DNA from: a virus
DNA length: 64,000 nt
Virus record (IMG/VR): IMGVR_UViG_3300037189_018453
Location: 30,271 to 94,270 of that record
Reading direction: 5' to 3' (one strand)
Below, piece after piece: positions 20,401 to 29,859 of this stretch (its first letter is position 1; every line of letters begins with the position of its first letter). The position numbers and the translations under genes are program-made. The notes beneath the pieces were generated by a model. The model ran no database searches. It was not told the origin of the DNA and saw only the letters and a program-made list of their open reading frames with translations.

Positions 20401-21060
20401 TGGACACAAAAATATAGACTAAAAGAATTTTATCTTAATTGGGCAGAACGCCCAGATTTGTGGCGAGTTGGTCCTATAGATTTAACGTGGGATGATGATA
20501 GAAAATTATGGACGGCCGGACAAGGTTGTGGAGAAGAAAATCCTCCGTTTGTAGTAACTAATACTAATGATATAGATACTATTGACGAATTTTTAAACTA
20601 TAAAAGAGAAAGTAAATGTCCTTATAGAGATATTTATGTAACATTAGAAGAAGATTTAGTTAAACAACCAGATTATGATGAAACATATGCCACTAGAGCT
20701 TTTATAGACGATATGGAGTTTAGTAAGCAGCCGTTACAAGCAGGATATCGTAGGTTAGTTTATGTAAAAGATAAGTGCGGATATTGCGCTCCTATGGGAA
20801 CCAAACTATTATGTAGATATAATAAGTCTACAGGATTTTATGAGCCACTCACAAAGCCGGTTATGATTGCTAAAGGAATAACATCATCAGCGAATCAAGC
20901 TCGTTTAACTTTGGAATATATTCAAGGACGCAGATCTATAAATGCTCCAGTATTAACTGTTAATTTTGATAATCCAGTAGGATTTACCGTAGCCTCTGAT
21001 AAGAATGCAATGTTTACTTTTATTAATGGCAAATGGACATTAACGGCTATTAAGGAATAA
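14401..21060 (+). CDS. Giant virion protein, 2219 aa, with zinc-ribbon-like Cys pairs
   Basis: One uninterrupted frame of 2219 residues. The first about 300 residues (FGGFVQSWNRT, GGKSYSVIVNSAQSIL) recall baseplate hub or tail lysozyme-type scaffolds of contractile or long-tailed phages, but I cannot prove it. Cys pairs CPFC (about residue 1672) and CDKC (about 1706) form a zinc-ribbon-like pair, and a later CGYC lies near 2125. The rest is beta-rich without repeats that I can see. It directly follows the 687-residue gene and is followed by the 2695-residue gene, so the three are probably co-expressed and co-assembled. Tail or baseplate role is inference. Confidence 0.6.
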   Translation: MPTQPCSNEPKLIAQTLFLGASVSSFNTSLGWGNQPSQLTVNLVEDDFAYGCGKNQNPSSLSAGSGMYDQYLTSRPVSDPRLLTYTDNHYNTCVGDNCYINKPDSVMFNSSIHGLENRILPGKVYYALDPMMGLVSRYWTGPDPGFFGRKTRMKEDGTYNSSNQDAHPDYAYDIIDTPVYFKMGNFSFGGFVQSWNRTVSTGGKSYSVIVNSAQSILNSCYVIVDKYGGSIFSKSTSSQATNFYGSPKNYLLKAGAEYNLRELSRGVLPNVFNVYGFLESFGVDGFGVAKPSDNGVSVNKIVEGLIALTSTTHTSINKLDTDFNAAGIEALKKAFSPFGRIISKCMQREDYHTTRQGGSANNLFAPITPAFNEFGVINPQVFNHFVTPGAPTTRCQFVLDLADLIYTDDSRQTYKIPNDIRVQGPIISVMDLINLVAEQTGHDITIDMVPTIWLRQLYHVIKVRAVSRLQQPRSNTIDNTIKLLQCSGYPVSSNTSGKEKNDTPARAMIIGGSQQRLLQIQSYRLAYTQSSFVFDPKNKKFINYFSLKDGPSLYNTMPRLSLTQNYGHGKIRFPNFNSTRNPALADAIGTSNQLETAFVQIIKDEYEIQKVVSKQWDTNDAVWTTTPELNDGIDIHYGNYDPATKTNHTDRFGTAGAGNARWFPIHLDLICPFFGYVHDNDVAFKTSAGSTDSTTSTREIRPVFFDTWTGQLAVVIRVSELPVMSVSLTRAFLGSEDPTTGNEIGKFFPKFPLPYTYQPTAPVADTAFNSLGAINTGPVPPIEYFVLTESEIRAALAGFDNFLVYSLAKTYKPDLIEMVRRAYFVETKNKLMSELGLNNNDATKEASDQTDWYWKLLGSNIAGDSLYPTVVSPDKNDGSQYIQEKALQDLKIIHRFIAEVGKFYGKKYMVHPGNALQCFRDESIANIAFPTNIGYGYAFSGDGKITYNYEPTNDGAWEEYGNIIDDGIVVGSSEWYNLSDDQGKIKPLLGYNNNYYFDYIRQAKCEASKNTNFIADFAKDGGNPYFSYSAWLALTESKRTDCTKSFVFPSLDFTGLNPTDYVIVDQKHSGPPPSLSTNSSFVGGLRSSNGVTSPHTTLRNLSLSNNVKSYDAWNVEIVDPTGTIPMPMPRSKLYTSTSVEEGYVFLDPGKLLGARILIDAPGLTLNVSSTENAKDPNRTVLSNLAAEDLIVYLKTTSSLDWDWIRYMLNYITPASYDDQNNPHYLGLYTVSSNSSANNVELAPKAAHPFFAGIPIKSNKFVYGPWINYPDVEKFDIYPTGITVSQTDTIPPVCTNVSVYQPNVDEARKAIENLITSIDIEVRDDFVPWNYGGMNSLDIAAYKEIESRINYQSVIETAQLDMPGLPLFDLGGIFSFGGINYDYVVNTGNLIYVDAKRITETFPDLSYIPGAVVAVGPPPTATYIQAYTVLDLKANVKPSGGPMISNIQCSIGQQGISTSYSFRTYTRKIGLFNKEENDRIKKINLANLKRNKQMVGIGQELKNVIRNQKKTQDDERLDKSQFGSEDLSSKLFGWSPSMVLIGQASPYISEPSRTPAYVEDFSLNSTTVPFQTRIQAPTQWSIPTTSTDQGDNELVRNNNNYLTTNTSPTTLKNTGRVTATVQLYERKEVGSQLDKDYGTQSAMSLDGLLSPISFYPTYKNATFSYSVHMTQNCPFCFGTKVRKIKVVQYDKTGTKTVANNGVVLIVCDKCGAPGEKLNSRIKNNKEIPINLITLNPIVVPDGEFKNVNTQNYSGAHPEGVHEDISSASTGYGGQTRHFRDRMRHCIEIVARGSVPPNQSKYALETSRNLTAYTTHPAELEPRNLDYSRYDAQLFFKMSKLSPATNRVLHENNQRFFGLRGPLVLHSWGYDTDGYPIPNAADEPYAIDVFGRPKRFKLKIVRKAAVKYKMLSVGDMFEISGQTTIFSKSLNNQNLPGAAWANLNRQQINDTMVIPIFLEDDLAVDGGFEPENTTTALPTTLDYTSGYKGSIISKTQKFLNNRWTQKYRLKEFYLNWAERPDLWRVGPIDLTWDDDRKLWTAGQGCGEENPPFVVTNTNDIDTIDEFLNYKRESKCPYRDIYVTLEEDLVKQPDYDETYATRAFIDDMEFSKQPLQAGYRRLVYVKDKCGYCAPMGTKLLCRYNKSTGFYEPLTKPVMIAKGITSSANQARLTLEYIQGRRSINAPVLTVNFDNPVGFTVASDKNAMFTFINGKWTLTAIKE

Positions 21061-21071
21061 TTATAGTAGTT

Positions 21072-24000
21072 ATGATTAATAACAGAATATTAGATACTAG
21101 TAGTAATTGTTCTATTTTAAATGGATCATTACTAGAAAATTTACTTCCATATACCATATCGGATGATGCTTCCAGTATATCTTTTTCTAACACTTCATCA
21201 CCCATTAGTACTAAATTTGATAATTTAAATACCTTATTTACCGCTCAGTATCCTACCCCTCCCAAATATACATGGCTGCCTATATTAGTTACTGATGATA
21301 TTTATGTAGATAATAAAGTGTTATCATCGGACGGTAGTTTTGCTAATAGTAACGCCTCTTTAACCTCTGGTCGTTTGGGTATAGAAAATTTTTATAAGTT
21401 TAAACCTTCTTTTAAAACCTTGTCTGCTACTAATGGAGATATGGTTGTTGATTGGGTATTAAATAGGCCTAATAATAGTAATGCAATATATTATGGTATA
21501 TTAGCTTGGGTTAAAATAGTTGGTGATGCTACAGAAGGGACGCCACCAGCGGTTAATTCTATTCAAGCCAGTTTAGTATTAGGAGGAGCCGCTTATTATC
21601 AAGATATTCCAATCGGATCACGAGTAACATCTTCTAGTAGACCAGGACAATCTTTCATCAAAATAGATTCTAGTTTTTTAATGCCCGTATTAGAGCGTCC
21701 TAGCTCATTTACGGATATGGCAATATTAGACCATAGAGGCACCGCCCCGGCATTAATTCCGGTGACTTCTTTTGGAACAACCAATCCTATGTTTATGTTA
21801 GATACTGCGAACATTAATCTAGGACCACATAAAGTGCATTTATGGATACCTGATGGTGATATGTTCTGTTTTTATACGGACACAGCAGAAAAAGATAAAT
21901 TAAGTGCTATAGGTATTCCATCAAAATCGTATATATCAGCCGCTTTACATAATTATTATACACAATTATATAGAATCTTTACTTTAGACGAAAAACGTAC
22001 TATTAATCCAAAATTAAAACTCAGTCGATCTAGATGTTTTAAAAAATTAGCACACTTATTTAGTACCAGTCCATTTATTTCTGATTTTGCTATTAATGCA
22101 ATGGATTATATAGATATAAAACTTTTGATTAATGATTACATTACTGAACAAGAAGCTAATACTAACACAGATATTAGTACAGAAATAGAATTATTAAAAA
22201 AATATGCAAAAGAAATTAGTTCCACATTACAAACAATTACAAAAACTCCTTCTACAACTAATTTATCTATTAATAAAAGTTTATTTTTAGACACTAAACC
22301 ATCTCCATATTCTTTTAATAATAATCTAGTAACATCAAAAAAGCAATTATTTACAAAATTGTTGCAAAAATATGGAGCCGTATTAGAGATAACATCCAAC
22401 ACTATTTTATCCAAAAAACCAGAAATAAAGATTGATAATACTGGTCTTGTTGTAACACAGGTTATGACAACACTATGTCCCAAAACCACAACAAATATTA
22501 CGGTTTTTAATAATCAAGAAATAATATTTGATACGAATAAAATAGCTACCGACATAGGGGATAATAAATCTGATATAAATCTTTTAACAGCAGGAGTTGT
22601 GGTAGGCACTATTCCATTGTATGATGCTGTTAAAGCAGAATTTCCAGGAATAGATCAGACTAAATTTTTACCCAGAATGACTTCTGGAGGTTATATAAAT
22701 AGCCTTTATACAAATAATGATCAAGAGTTAATATTACCAGCTAATGATAGTACTTATACTTATCAGACATATAATCAATCACCTAGCGCAACTAGTCCAC
22801 TTATTAGTGCCACTATTCCATTGTCTGCGGTAAATTATCAACCTAAAACTAGAATTGATGAAATCTATTTTTTACCAGAAAGGTATCTGGATCCTAAAAT
22901 TACATATTTATGGTCGCAGCTCAGTGGTCCAAAAGCTAAATTTAAAAATCCTAATCCTATAGGCCCGGTAACAGATATCTCGGACTTAGCAGAACCAGAA
23001 ATGATAGTTTACGACACAGGTATATTTATTATTCAATGTGAGATTACTACACCTTTTGGCTCATTTGTTAAACAACGTACAATCTATGTAATTGATGGAG
23101 GAGATAAAAGAGGTAGTAGACAAGACATTCAAAACAATGCAGAGTGTAAGGGTAAATATTTTGACAAAGACACACAAACATGGATAGCTCCGCCTAATAT
23201 AGTAAGCAGTCCAGAATTTACGCCATTATATCTCAATGCTGATAACATAAGAGTACATTGTCCTACATTTGATAGATTTGCTATTAGTAATATAGGAGGT
23301 GTATTCTGGCCTATAAATACTAATATGTTAGTAAAAGAATTCATGGGCACTTCCGCAGTAGGCAGATTTAGCGTGCCACAACAAGAAGTTACCAATTTTA
23401 ATGCTAATTACAAATTTAATATTAAATCAAATAAAATATATGCGGATGATACAAATTTTGCATTAGTATATAAACCGAATAATACTATTATTAAAATACA
23501 TTCTATTATATTAGAAAAAATTCGTTCTGATAGACCAGAATGCGCTAACTGTTTAAGCTTATATGATCCTTCTATAGTAGCAAGAAAAGCATCAATAGTA
23601 ACAGGTGCAGGTACCAATGAAACCGGAGCGAATAGACAAAATGTTTTAAGATATACTAGATATAATAAATCACCAGAGGGTTTTGCTCTATATAAATACT
23701 CATATGATACTGTGCTTCAAAAATTTAAAGAAGAGGACACTTCTCAATTTACATTTCCCTCTATTAGTACAGACTTTGCTCCTCCTATTAAAACATATGG
23801 AGGATATGACAGCAATTTTTTAAACCAGTACTCTATACCTGTACTACCAGGACTAGAGTTGCCAACAGACACTCCTGTAGCATATGGCGGACAGATAGTT
23901 TCTCAGCAATTTAAATTATTACCCGATATTACAGGACATAATTTATCATACCTCAATACCTCTATAGGTTTACCGTCAGACAATAAATCTACTCATAAAA

Positions 24001-27000
24001 TGTGTTATCAAAAAGCCTTACCCGTTACTAACGGTGGCGTTTTAACATTTACTAAAGGAGTATTTCATCCTATTAGTGGATGGCTAGGACACAATGGTAT
24101 AGGATATAGTATCCATGCGAATCGTAGTAGTATATTAAAATTCAATCCTGGAGCTAGAGATTCTTTTAGTTTTATGGGACCCAAATTACAAAGACTATCT
24201 TCTGGAGGAATATCAGTAGGAGATAACTCTGCTAGTACTTTTATTAGACCAAAAGAATTTTCTAGTTCTATTGTCTTAGCAATTAGCAAAGGTGTGCAAT
24301 GGGATGCTGGCTGTAGAACCGCAGGAGAACCTTCTTTCTCACCCGGTGAAATATATAATAACAATCAATTAAACAAAGAATATGCAGACATTGATGCTAA
24401 TACAAGATCTAATCATGGTTACAGATATTTATCTGCTGGTCAACCAAAAGGTATTGAAAGAACAGCTACTTCTAATCAGCCAATAGTCAATGATGAGTTT
24501 CAAGCAGAACAAAGAGAAGGAAGTTACACTTATTCATTTGCTGTAACAGGTCCATATTCTTTACCAGAGAATGTGTTGGGTCCGAATGGAGAAAAAATAA
24601 TTAGAATTCCAAGAGTTAATAACTTTGCTATTAAAAACGTAGAAGTTAAACTAAATTTTTTAAATTATGTTAATACTAAAAATCTAATAGTGAGACTAGA
24701 TATATTACCAGCCCCAAAAATAATAGAAGATAGAGGCACTCCCGCCGAAGAAACAGCCACAACGAATAATGAACAGAGAAATCCTATCAGAGCTGGATCA
24801 TTTAATTTTATAGATAGTTCTGTTCCTCCTCTAACGACCACACACGCTAACATTAATAGTGGTGGCACTAAACAACAGTATAACAATAGTGGTCCTATAA
24901 CACAGGGTATTGCTATTTCTGGACTGTCTGACTATATACAAGCCACGATAGATACTCATGGAGGTTCGGGACTGGGTGATGTATGGAAAAGCCCAGCCGA
25001 CTGCATTATTCTATTAAACCAAGAACATATACAGAATAATAAATATAATTTTAGTATTAAATTTTCAGATAATGCTTCTAAATATAATGTATTATATGAT
25101 CATAATATACAACAATGTCCAGCACCATCCAGCATAATAATTAATGATGTACAAAACCCCATTCTGGTCGCTATGTCTGGTAGTGGTTTATCTAATATAA
25201 GCACAGCCTTTCCTACTTCTTTGTTCTTATCTAAGCAAAAAATAGTATCATCATCTGATGAGGTAAATCCTTCTAATGCTGCTGTTGGCTATTCTGATAG
25301 AGAAGCTTGTTTGTATACCGCTATGATGAAACATAATAAAATTAATATTAATAATAATAGCTTATCAAAATTAGCAGCTGATACTTTATTTCAAGGAGAG
25401 GAACCACCGTCTACACTAAATAAAACACAATTGGGTCGGGGACTAACAGGATCTACAGAATTTAAGCTTACTATTGTGGTACTAGACGAAGAAGACAATA
25501 TGAGTGTACAGGATAATATAGCAAATAGTCAATATCTGACTGGATTAGAGAATGCTGAAAATACTCAAAAAAGTTCAGATATATTTAATTCTTTGTGTAG
25601 TTGGGAGTTAATTTTACATGTTGGGGATACTGAAAAACCAATACCTTATTCTAATCCGTCTTTAGAGTCCTACGGTAATTGTGATGTTTTATCTCTAATA
25701 GAATATGGTAAAGACCCATCCTATCCAGGAAATACTTATATTGCTGATTTAACTAACCATAAAGCTTTACTACCATTAGCAAATATTAATGCTCCTAGAA
25801 CTTTAATTGCGGATTCATCCTTTTGTTATAATGGAAATCCTGACACCTTAGACCAGGGATTAATGTTGCAGTCTCCTCCTTTCCCAACTTATGCTATTGT
25901 TAATATATTGGCTTCTCTTGCTATTGGTGCTGGTATGATGGCCGGGTTTGGTTTAGCAGGATTAGGAGTGGCTTTAGCAACAGCTATTAATTCGCCTGGT
26001 TATCAAATATTATTTAATTATTTACAAGAGCTTTCTTTTGTGCAGAACATGCAGGATGCTGGTAGACAAATTTATTTTCCATCATATACTAAATATCCTT
26101 TTGGTTCTCCAGAAAAGGTACTGATTAATTTTAGAAAACCACAAGACCTATGGCATTCTCTAGAAGCTACTATTTTTAAATACAGTAATCTGCCTGTTTT
26201 AAAACCAAATCGTTATAACTTTATTAGAGTATGTAGAAATTTTTGTGATAATATATCTACTTTTAAATTTTCTGTTATTAGTGATATAAATTATTTTGTG
26301 GATTCTAAATTATATAAACATATTCAAGTAACTTGTAGCAATGCTTCTACACAGCAGACAGCTTTAGCAGGGGCACCAGTTGTTGTTTCTGATGTATTGT
26401 GTCAAGAAGGAGATATTGTTTATGTATCATTTGTACCGCCTTCGACATCAACAACCGCACCAAACAATAATCAGTCTTGTACACAAAATACTGGAACATA
26501 TATTGTACAAAAGGGTCCGTGGATTAGAATTAAAGACAAGCCTATATTACCACCAAACGCAACAGAGCAGGAGATAATTAATAATAATAATCGATGGAGA
26601 ACCGAGAATAATTACGGAGATTTAATACATGCTTTACCTCTAAGCCTGATGCATAGTCATATTAGATATGGAAATAATTTTTTTAGCAATAATTTATATG
26701 GAGATATGCTTGATGGCAAGGTTATCGCTATAGATAGTCGTATTCCTTATGATATTTTTTCTATAGGAGATACTATAGAGTTATATACTGACAGCAACAA
26801 AAGAGAGCCTGATGATAGTAGGGAGATTCTAAAAGTATCTATAGCTAATAAGGCTCTTATTTACAGAAACAATAAGCTGTTTTCAGTATTGATTCTAAGC
26901 GCCAGCGTTGGTACGAATGATAGACTCTCTCCGTCTCTGAGCAATAAAGTCTTTTTTGTATATAAAAACAATCCAACATCCGCAGAAGGCTCAGTTGCTT

Positions 27001-29159
27001 TGTATAATAGTTGGGGATTAGATAAAAATGGAAACTATGGCAATAATCTTAGTTCTTATGATATTATCTCTCCAGCGCATAGTACAGGTTCTTATGGAGA
27101 TATCTCTCCATTTATTAGCAAAAATTTTCTATACAATAATATTGCTTTTAATAAATTAAAAAATATTTATGAAATTTTTAACAATCATTTAAATGATAAA
27201 ATTAAATATAATTCTATTAAATTTTGGACATATAATGATAAACTAGAATTAGTCCCAGCATCTGTATCTACAGGCGGTGTGCATGGTTTTGCTTATTCGG
27301 CCGACGTATTACAGAATAATATGTTTGATTCTGATGCTAATCTTGTTGTTGCTAATTCAGCTAATACTAAATATAGAGGAGGACAACCAACGTCTTTAGA
27401 ATCAGAAACGATGCATCAATTGCGAGAACAGCTGAGATTTTCGGCGTCTAATACTAATGAACATACTCAAGATTTTATGTATATTAAACTACCATCATTT
27501 GATGATAGCTCTTTAGATGGCTTATACGGAGTATTAGAGGTGGAAAATGATTATGTAGAACATATTCCAGTAAAACCCTTATCGACTACAGACTTTAATA
27601 ATTTAAAAAATAGAATCATCGCCATAGATAATGATACGTATGATGCTGCTTTAGACAGTAAAGCCGGCGATGAAACCCTTACTTCGGAAATTATAAATTC
27701 TAATAAAATTAAATATATAGCCTTACATCTAGATAAAATATCTAAAAAAATTAAGGATAAAGGAGATTGCCATACTCGTAATCCTTCTAATGTAAATGAA
27801 TGCTATATTCTTAGAACAACCAGAGCACTAGAGAAACTATATAAAGAAAGACACGATATTCTAACAGCGCTCGGAACCCAAACCATATCTTCTGCTACTG
27901 TAACTTATATCGATCCAGAAACCCAACAAAATCGCACAGCTACTGGGGAGATTATATATGAAAATACATACAATATAACAGTTAAACCGACCAACATAGG
28001 ATCAGATCCTGTTAGGATAGTAAAGGACAGAAATACTGTGATAACACGCGACTATATTGCTACACATACTTTGCCTATAAACCATCCAAAATATGATAAT
28101 CCCGATATTTTACCAAAACTAGAACTTTTAGTTACACAAGATAATAATAATTATTTAATTGATTATAAAAAAATTAACCAAGATCATTATATGATCAATA
28201 TAGATCCATCTCAAGGATGCATTTGTGATTTTGCTAGTAATCCTAAAATATTAGTATCTACTGAATATTCTTGTGTAGAAGCCTTACCTTTATTTAAAGG
28301 ACCTCCTATAGACAATAATATATGTCCAAAATTTGCTGACAATGATACTATAGGCGATAGTGGTGTAGAAAAATTTGAAGGAGATATAAGTAAACACAAA
28401 TATATTATTCCACAATTAGAGATTGATAGACAAAAAACTAAATTTCAGCAAGACTTTGGTTCCAGCATTAAGGACTGGAAAACCATTATAGTTGAAAGAT
28501 GGTTTAATATTAATGGAGATGAAATTATTAGCGGAATTCCTAATGATGAGTTAACAGTACATTCAATAGAAACATATCTAGTTCCCGTTCCTTATTATGA
28601 AATGCCCGAACCAACATTATTGGGTAATGACCAATCTGCGGATGTTAACTATGCTCCGGGCTATGGTAAGTGTTTTACGGATACTGGTAGTTCACCTGGA
28701 AAAGGATTAGTTTCTACTACAGAAGATGTTGGGGATAGACTAGGAAAGCCTACAAGAGTAGGTAACTTACTTAATCTTACAAATACTAATAATATAGAAG
28801 TGATGTTTAAGCGTATACCAAGACAATTAAGAGGATGTGATTTACTTAGTACTGTTTATAGATACGGATCTAGATCAGGATATAGAACAAATTCTTCAGC
28901 CAGCCCATTAATACCACTAGAGATAGATTCTGTAGGACAATTTGGCTCAATGAATAACAACTTATATTATTGGGTTAGTTTACAAAAAACAGCGAACAAT
29001 AATCTAGAATACGCAGAAATACCAGATTTCTTTAAATTGCAAAATGAAATGATTTTTAGAAGCTTCTACGGTAGTGTTGATAAAATTGAAACTAAAGGTA
29101 AATTTATGTCTAGTTACTTCCCATGGGAACTTATCCCTTATGAATATGGAACTAAATAA
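21072..29159 (+). CDS. Giant virion protein, 2695 aa, with PKD-like domain and hydrophobic segment
   Basis: One uninterrupted frame of 2695 residues. Residues about 609-680 look like a PKD/Ig-like domain (TYLWSQLSGPKA, then YDTGIFIIQCEI, then a final strand). Residues about 1608-1641 form a Gly/Ala-rich hydrophobic stretch (NILASLAIGAGMMAG, GLAGLGVALATAI) unlike the rest of the protein; it could be a membrane-active or tightly packed core element. The remainder is Asn/Ser/Thr-rich beta structure. The length is unusual for a phage gene outside jumbo or giant-tailed phages. The C-terminus overlaps the start of a small zinc protein gene. Role in tail or host contact is inferred from position and size. 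Confidence 0.6.
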   Translation: MINNRILDTSSNCSILNGSLLENLLPYTISDDASSISFSNTSSPISTKFDNLNTLFTAQYPTPPKYTWLPILVTDDIYVDNKVLSSDGSFANSNASLTSGRLGIENFYKFKPSFKTLSATNGDMVVDWVLNRPNNSNAIYYGILAWVKIVGDATEGTPPAVNSIQASLVLGGAAYYQDIPIGSRVTSSSRPGQSFIKIDSSFLMPVLERPSSFTDMAILDHRGTAPALIPVTSFGTTNPMFMLDTANINLGPHKVHLWIPDGDMFCFYTDTAEKDKLSAIGIPSKSYISAALHNYYTQLYRIFTLDEKRTINPKLKLSRSRCFKKLAHLFSTSPFISDFAINAMDYIDIKLLINDYITEQEANTNTDISTEIELLKKYAKEISSTLQTITKTPSTTNLSINKSLFLDTKPSPYSFNNNLVTSKKQLFTKLLQKYGAVLEITSNTILSKKPEIKIDNTGLVVTQVMTTLCPKTTTNITVFNNQEIIFDTNKIATDIGDNKSDINLLTAGVVVGTIPLYDAVKAEFPGIDQTKFLPRMTSGGYINSLYTNNDQELILPANDSTYTYQTYNQSPSATSPLISATIPLSAVNYQPKTRIDEIYFLPERYLDPKITYLWSQLSGPKAKFKNPNPIGPVTDISDLAEPEMIVYDTGIFIIQCEITTPFGSFVKQRTIYVIDGGDKRGSRQDIQNNAECKGKYFDKDTQTWIAPPNIVSSPEFTPLYLNADNIRVHCPTFDRFAISNIGGVFWPINTNMLVKEFMGTSAVGRFSVPQQEVTNFNANYKFNIKSNKIYADDTNFALVYKPNNTIIKIHSIILEKIRSDRPECANCLSLYDPSIVARKASIVTGAGTNETGANRQNVLRYTRYNKSPEGFALYKYSYDTVLQKFKEEDTSQFTFPSISTDFAPPIKTYGGYDSNFLNQYSIPVLPGLELPTDTPVAYGGQIVSQQFKLLPDITGHNLSYLNTSIGLPSDNKSTHKMCYQKALPVTNGGVLTFTKGVFHPISGWLGHNGIGYSIHANRSSILKFNPGARDSFSFMGPKLQRLSSGGISVGDNSASTFIRPKEFSSSIVLAISKGVQWDAGCRTAGEPSFSPGEIYNNNQLNKEYADIDANTRSNHGYRYLSAGQPKGIERTATSNQPIVNDEFQAEQREGSYTYSFAVTGPYSLPENVLGPNGEKIIRIPRVNNFAIKNVEVKLNFLNYVNTKNLIVRLDILPAPKIIEDRGTPAEETATTNNEQRNPIRAGSFNFIDSSVPPLTTTHANINSGGTKQQYNNSGPITQGIAISGLSDYIQATIDTHGGSGLGDVWKSPADCIILLNQEHIQNNKYNFSIKFSDNASKYNVLYDHNIQQCPAPSSIIINDVQNPILVAMSGSGLSNISTAFPTSLFLSKQKIVSSSDEVNPSNAAVGYSDREACLYTAMMKHNKININNNSLSKLAADTLFQGEEPPSTLNKTQLGRGLTGSTEFKLTIVVLDEEDNMSVQDNIANSQYLTGLENAENTQKSSDIFNSLCSWELILHVGDTEKPIPYSNPSLESYGNCDVLSLIEYGKDPSYPGNTYIADLTNHKALLPLANINAPRTLIADSSFCYNGNPDTLDQGLMLQSPPFPTYAIVNILASLAIGAGMMAGFGLAGLGVALATAINSPGYQILFNYLQELSFVQNMQDAGRQIYFPSYTKYPFGSPEKVLINFRKPQDLWHSLEATIFKYSNLPVLKPNRYNFIRVCRNFCDNISTFKFSVISDINYFVDSKLYKHIQVTCSNASTQQTALAGAPVVVSDVLCQEGDIVYVSFVPPSTSTTAPNNNQSCTQNTGTYIVQKGPWIRIKDKPILPPNATEQEIINNNNRWRTENNYGDLIHALPLSLMHSHIRYGNNFFSNNLYGDMLDGKVIAIDSRIPYDIFSIGDTIELYTDSNKREPDDSREILKVSIANKALIYRNNKLFSVLILSASVGTNDRLSPSLSNKVFFVYKNNPTSAEGSVALYNSWGLDKNGNYGNNLSSYDIISPAHSTGSYGDISPFISKNFLYNNIAFNKLKNIYEIFNNHLNDKIKYNSIKFWTYNDKLELVPASVSTGGVHGFAYSADVLQNNMFDSDANLVVANSANTKYRGGQPTSLESETMHQLREQLRFSASNTNEHTQDFMYIKLPSFDDSSLDGLYGVLEVENDYVEHIPVKPLSTTDFNNLKNRIIAIDNDTYDAALDSKAGDETLTSEIINSNKIKYIALHLDKISKKIKDKGDCHTRNPSNVNECYILRTTRALEKLYKERHDILTALGTQTISSATVTYIDPETQQNRTATGEIIYENTYNITVKPTNIGSDPVRIVKDRNTVITRDYIATHTLPINHPKYDNPDILPKLELLVTQDNNNYLIDYKKINQDHYMINIDPSQGCICDFASNPKILVSTEYSCVEALPLFKGPPIDNNICPKFADNDTIGDSGVEKFEGDISKHKYIIPQLEIDRQKTKFQQDFGSSIKDWKTIIVERWFNINGDEIISGIPNDELTVHSIETYLVPVPYYEMPEPTLLGNDQSADVNYAPGYGKCFTDTGSSPGKGLVSTTEDVGDRLGKPTRVGNLLNLTNTNNIEVMFKRIPRQLRGCDLLSTVYRYGSRSGYRTNSSASPLIPLEIDSVGQFGSMNNNLYYWVSLQKTANNNLEYAEIPDFFKLQNEMIFRSFYGSVDKIETKGKFMSSYFPWELIPYEYGTK

Positions 29160-29520
29160 TATTATTCTCTGTCAATTTATAGAGATAGAGTATAGTTTAT
29201 ACTGGTGTGAAAAATGTGGGGCTAAAGTAGTTTCTTATGACAATAATTATCCAATATTAATATGTCCTATAGGCATAGCGCCAAGAATACAACAAATACA
29301 GAATGACAAAAATGCTCTTAAGAATTTGCATAAAAACACTCAGGATCTATGCACAGATGAGCAGATCACAGAAAGACTAAATATATGTCACGGCTGTGAA
29401 TTCTTTAATTCTAAGCAAAGTGTATGCGATAAATGCGGATGTTCTCTAAGCAAACAACGCGAGTTTATAAATAAACTAGCATTGCCTGAAGCATCGTGTC
29501 CTATAGGTAAGTGGAAATAG
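29140..29520 (+). CDS. Small Cys-rich zinc-binding protein
   Basis: A 126-residue protein (start ATG at 29140 or 29146, overlapping the end of the giant gene by about 20 bases; the longer frame from 29074 lies inside that gene and is unlikely). It has a WCEKCG pair near the N-terminus and a C-terminal cluster ICHGCEFF, CDKCGCSL, then CPIGKW. The second cluster is a common pattern in small phage proteins of unknown function that probably bind zinc or iron. It is the last gene of the + strand block and converges with the - strand genes. Role unknown. Confidence 0.7.
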   Translation: MNMELNNIILCQFIEIEYSLYWCEKCGAKVVSYDNNYPILICPIGIAPRIQQIQNDKNALKNLHKNTQDLCTDEQITERLNICHGCEFFNSKQSVCDKCGCSLSKQREFINKLALPEASCPIGKWK

Positions 29521-29539
29521 ATAATAAGAATTATTTTTT
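29519..29539 (+). terminator. Possible AT-rich hairpin terminator at the convergent junction
   Basis: A small hairpin (arms at 29521-29525 and 29530-29534, four-base loop, extendable by a G-T and an A-T pair) is followed by a run of T. It lies exactly between the two convergent gene blocks. The stem has no G-C pairs, so it is weak; the location is the main support. Confidence 0.3.
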
Positions 29540-29857
29540 GTCTTTACCGTTCCACTTATGCCATCCCCTATTAGGAAGTAGGTTTCCGTCATCATCTTTT
29601 CTCTTAGGAAATAGGGTACCGCCCTTTTTGTGTTGTCCAAAAGCTAAAATTGCACCACAATCAGAACATCTAATTTCATAGTAGTCATTACCCTCAACAT
29701 TTCTGACCACAAACCTAAGATTGTGCTTACCACATAGGCCGCATACTTCTTCGGCAAAAATCTCTTGAATTATAGCTAACTCTTTAAAAATTTCTTTTTG
29801 TCCAGCACCCTCTAATTCAAATGTTAACTTATCGCTAGCTCTATATAGTACTTTCAT
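29531..29857 (-). CDS. Zinc-ribbon protein next to the annealing-protein gene
   Basis: A 108-residue protein with CGLCG and CSDCG about 30 residues apart, forming a classic zinc ribbon, followed by FGQHKKGGTLFPKR and a Trp-rich tail (GWHKWNG). Proteins of this type often lie beside phage single-strand annealing proteins; the gene here starts two bases after the stop of the Rad52-like candidate. It probably helps DNA recombination or replication, but no activity can be stated. It is the last gene of the - strand block. Confidence 0.7.
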   Translation of the reverse strand: MKVLYRASDKLTFELEGAGQKEIFKELAIIQEIFAEEVCGLCGKHNLRFVVRNVEGNDYYEIRCSDCGAILAFGQHKKGGTLFPKRKDDDGNLLPNRGWHKWNGKDKK

Positions 29858-29859
29858 AA

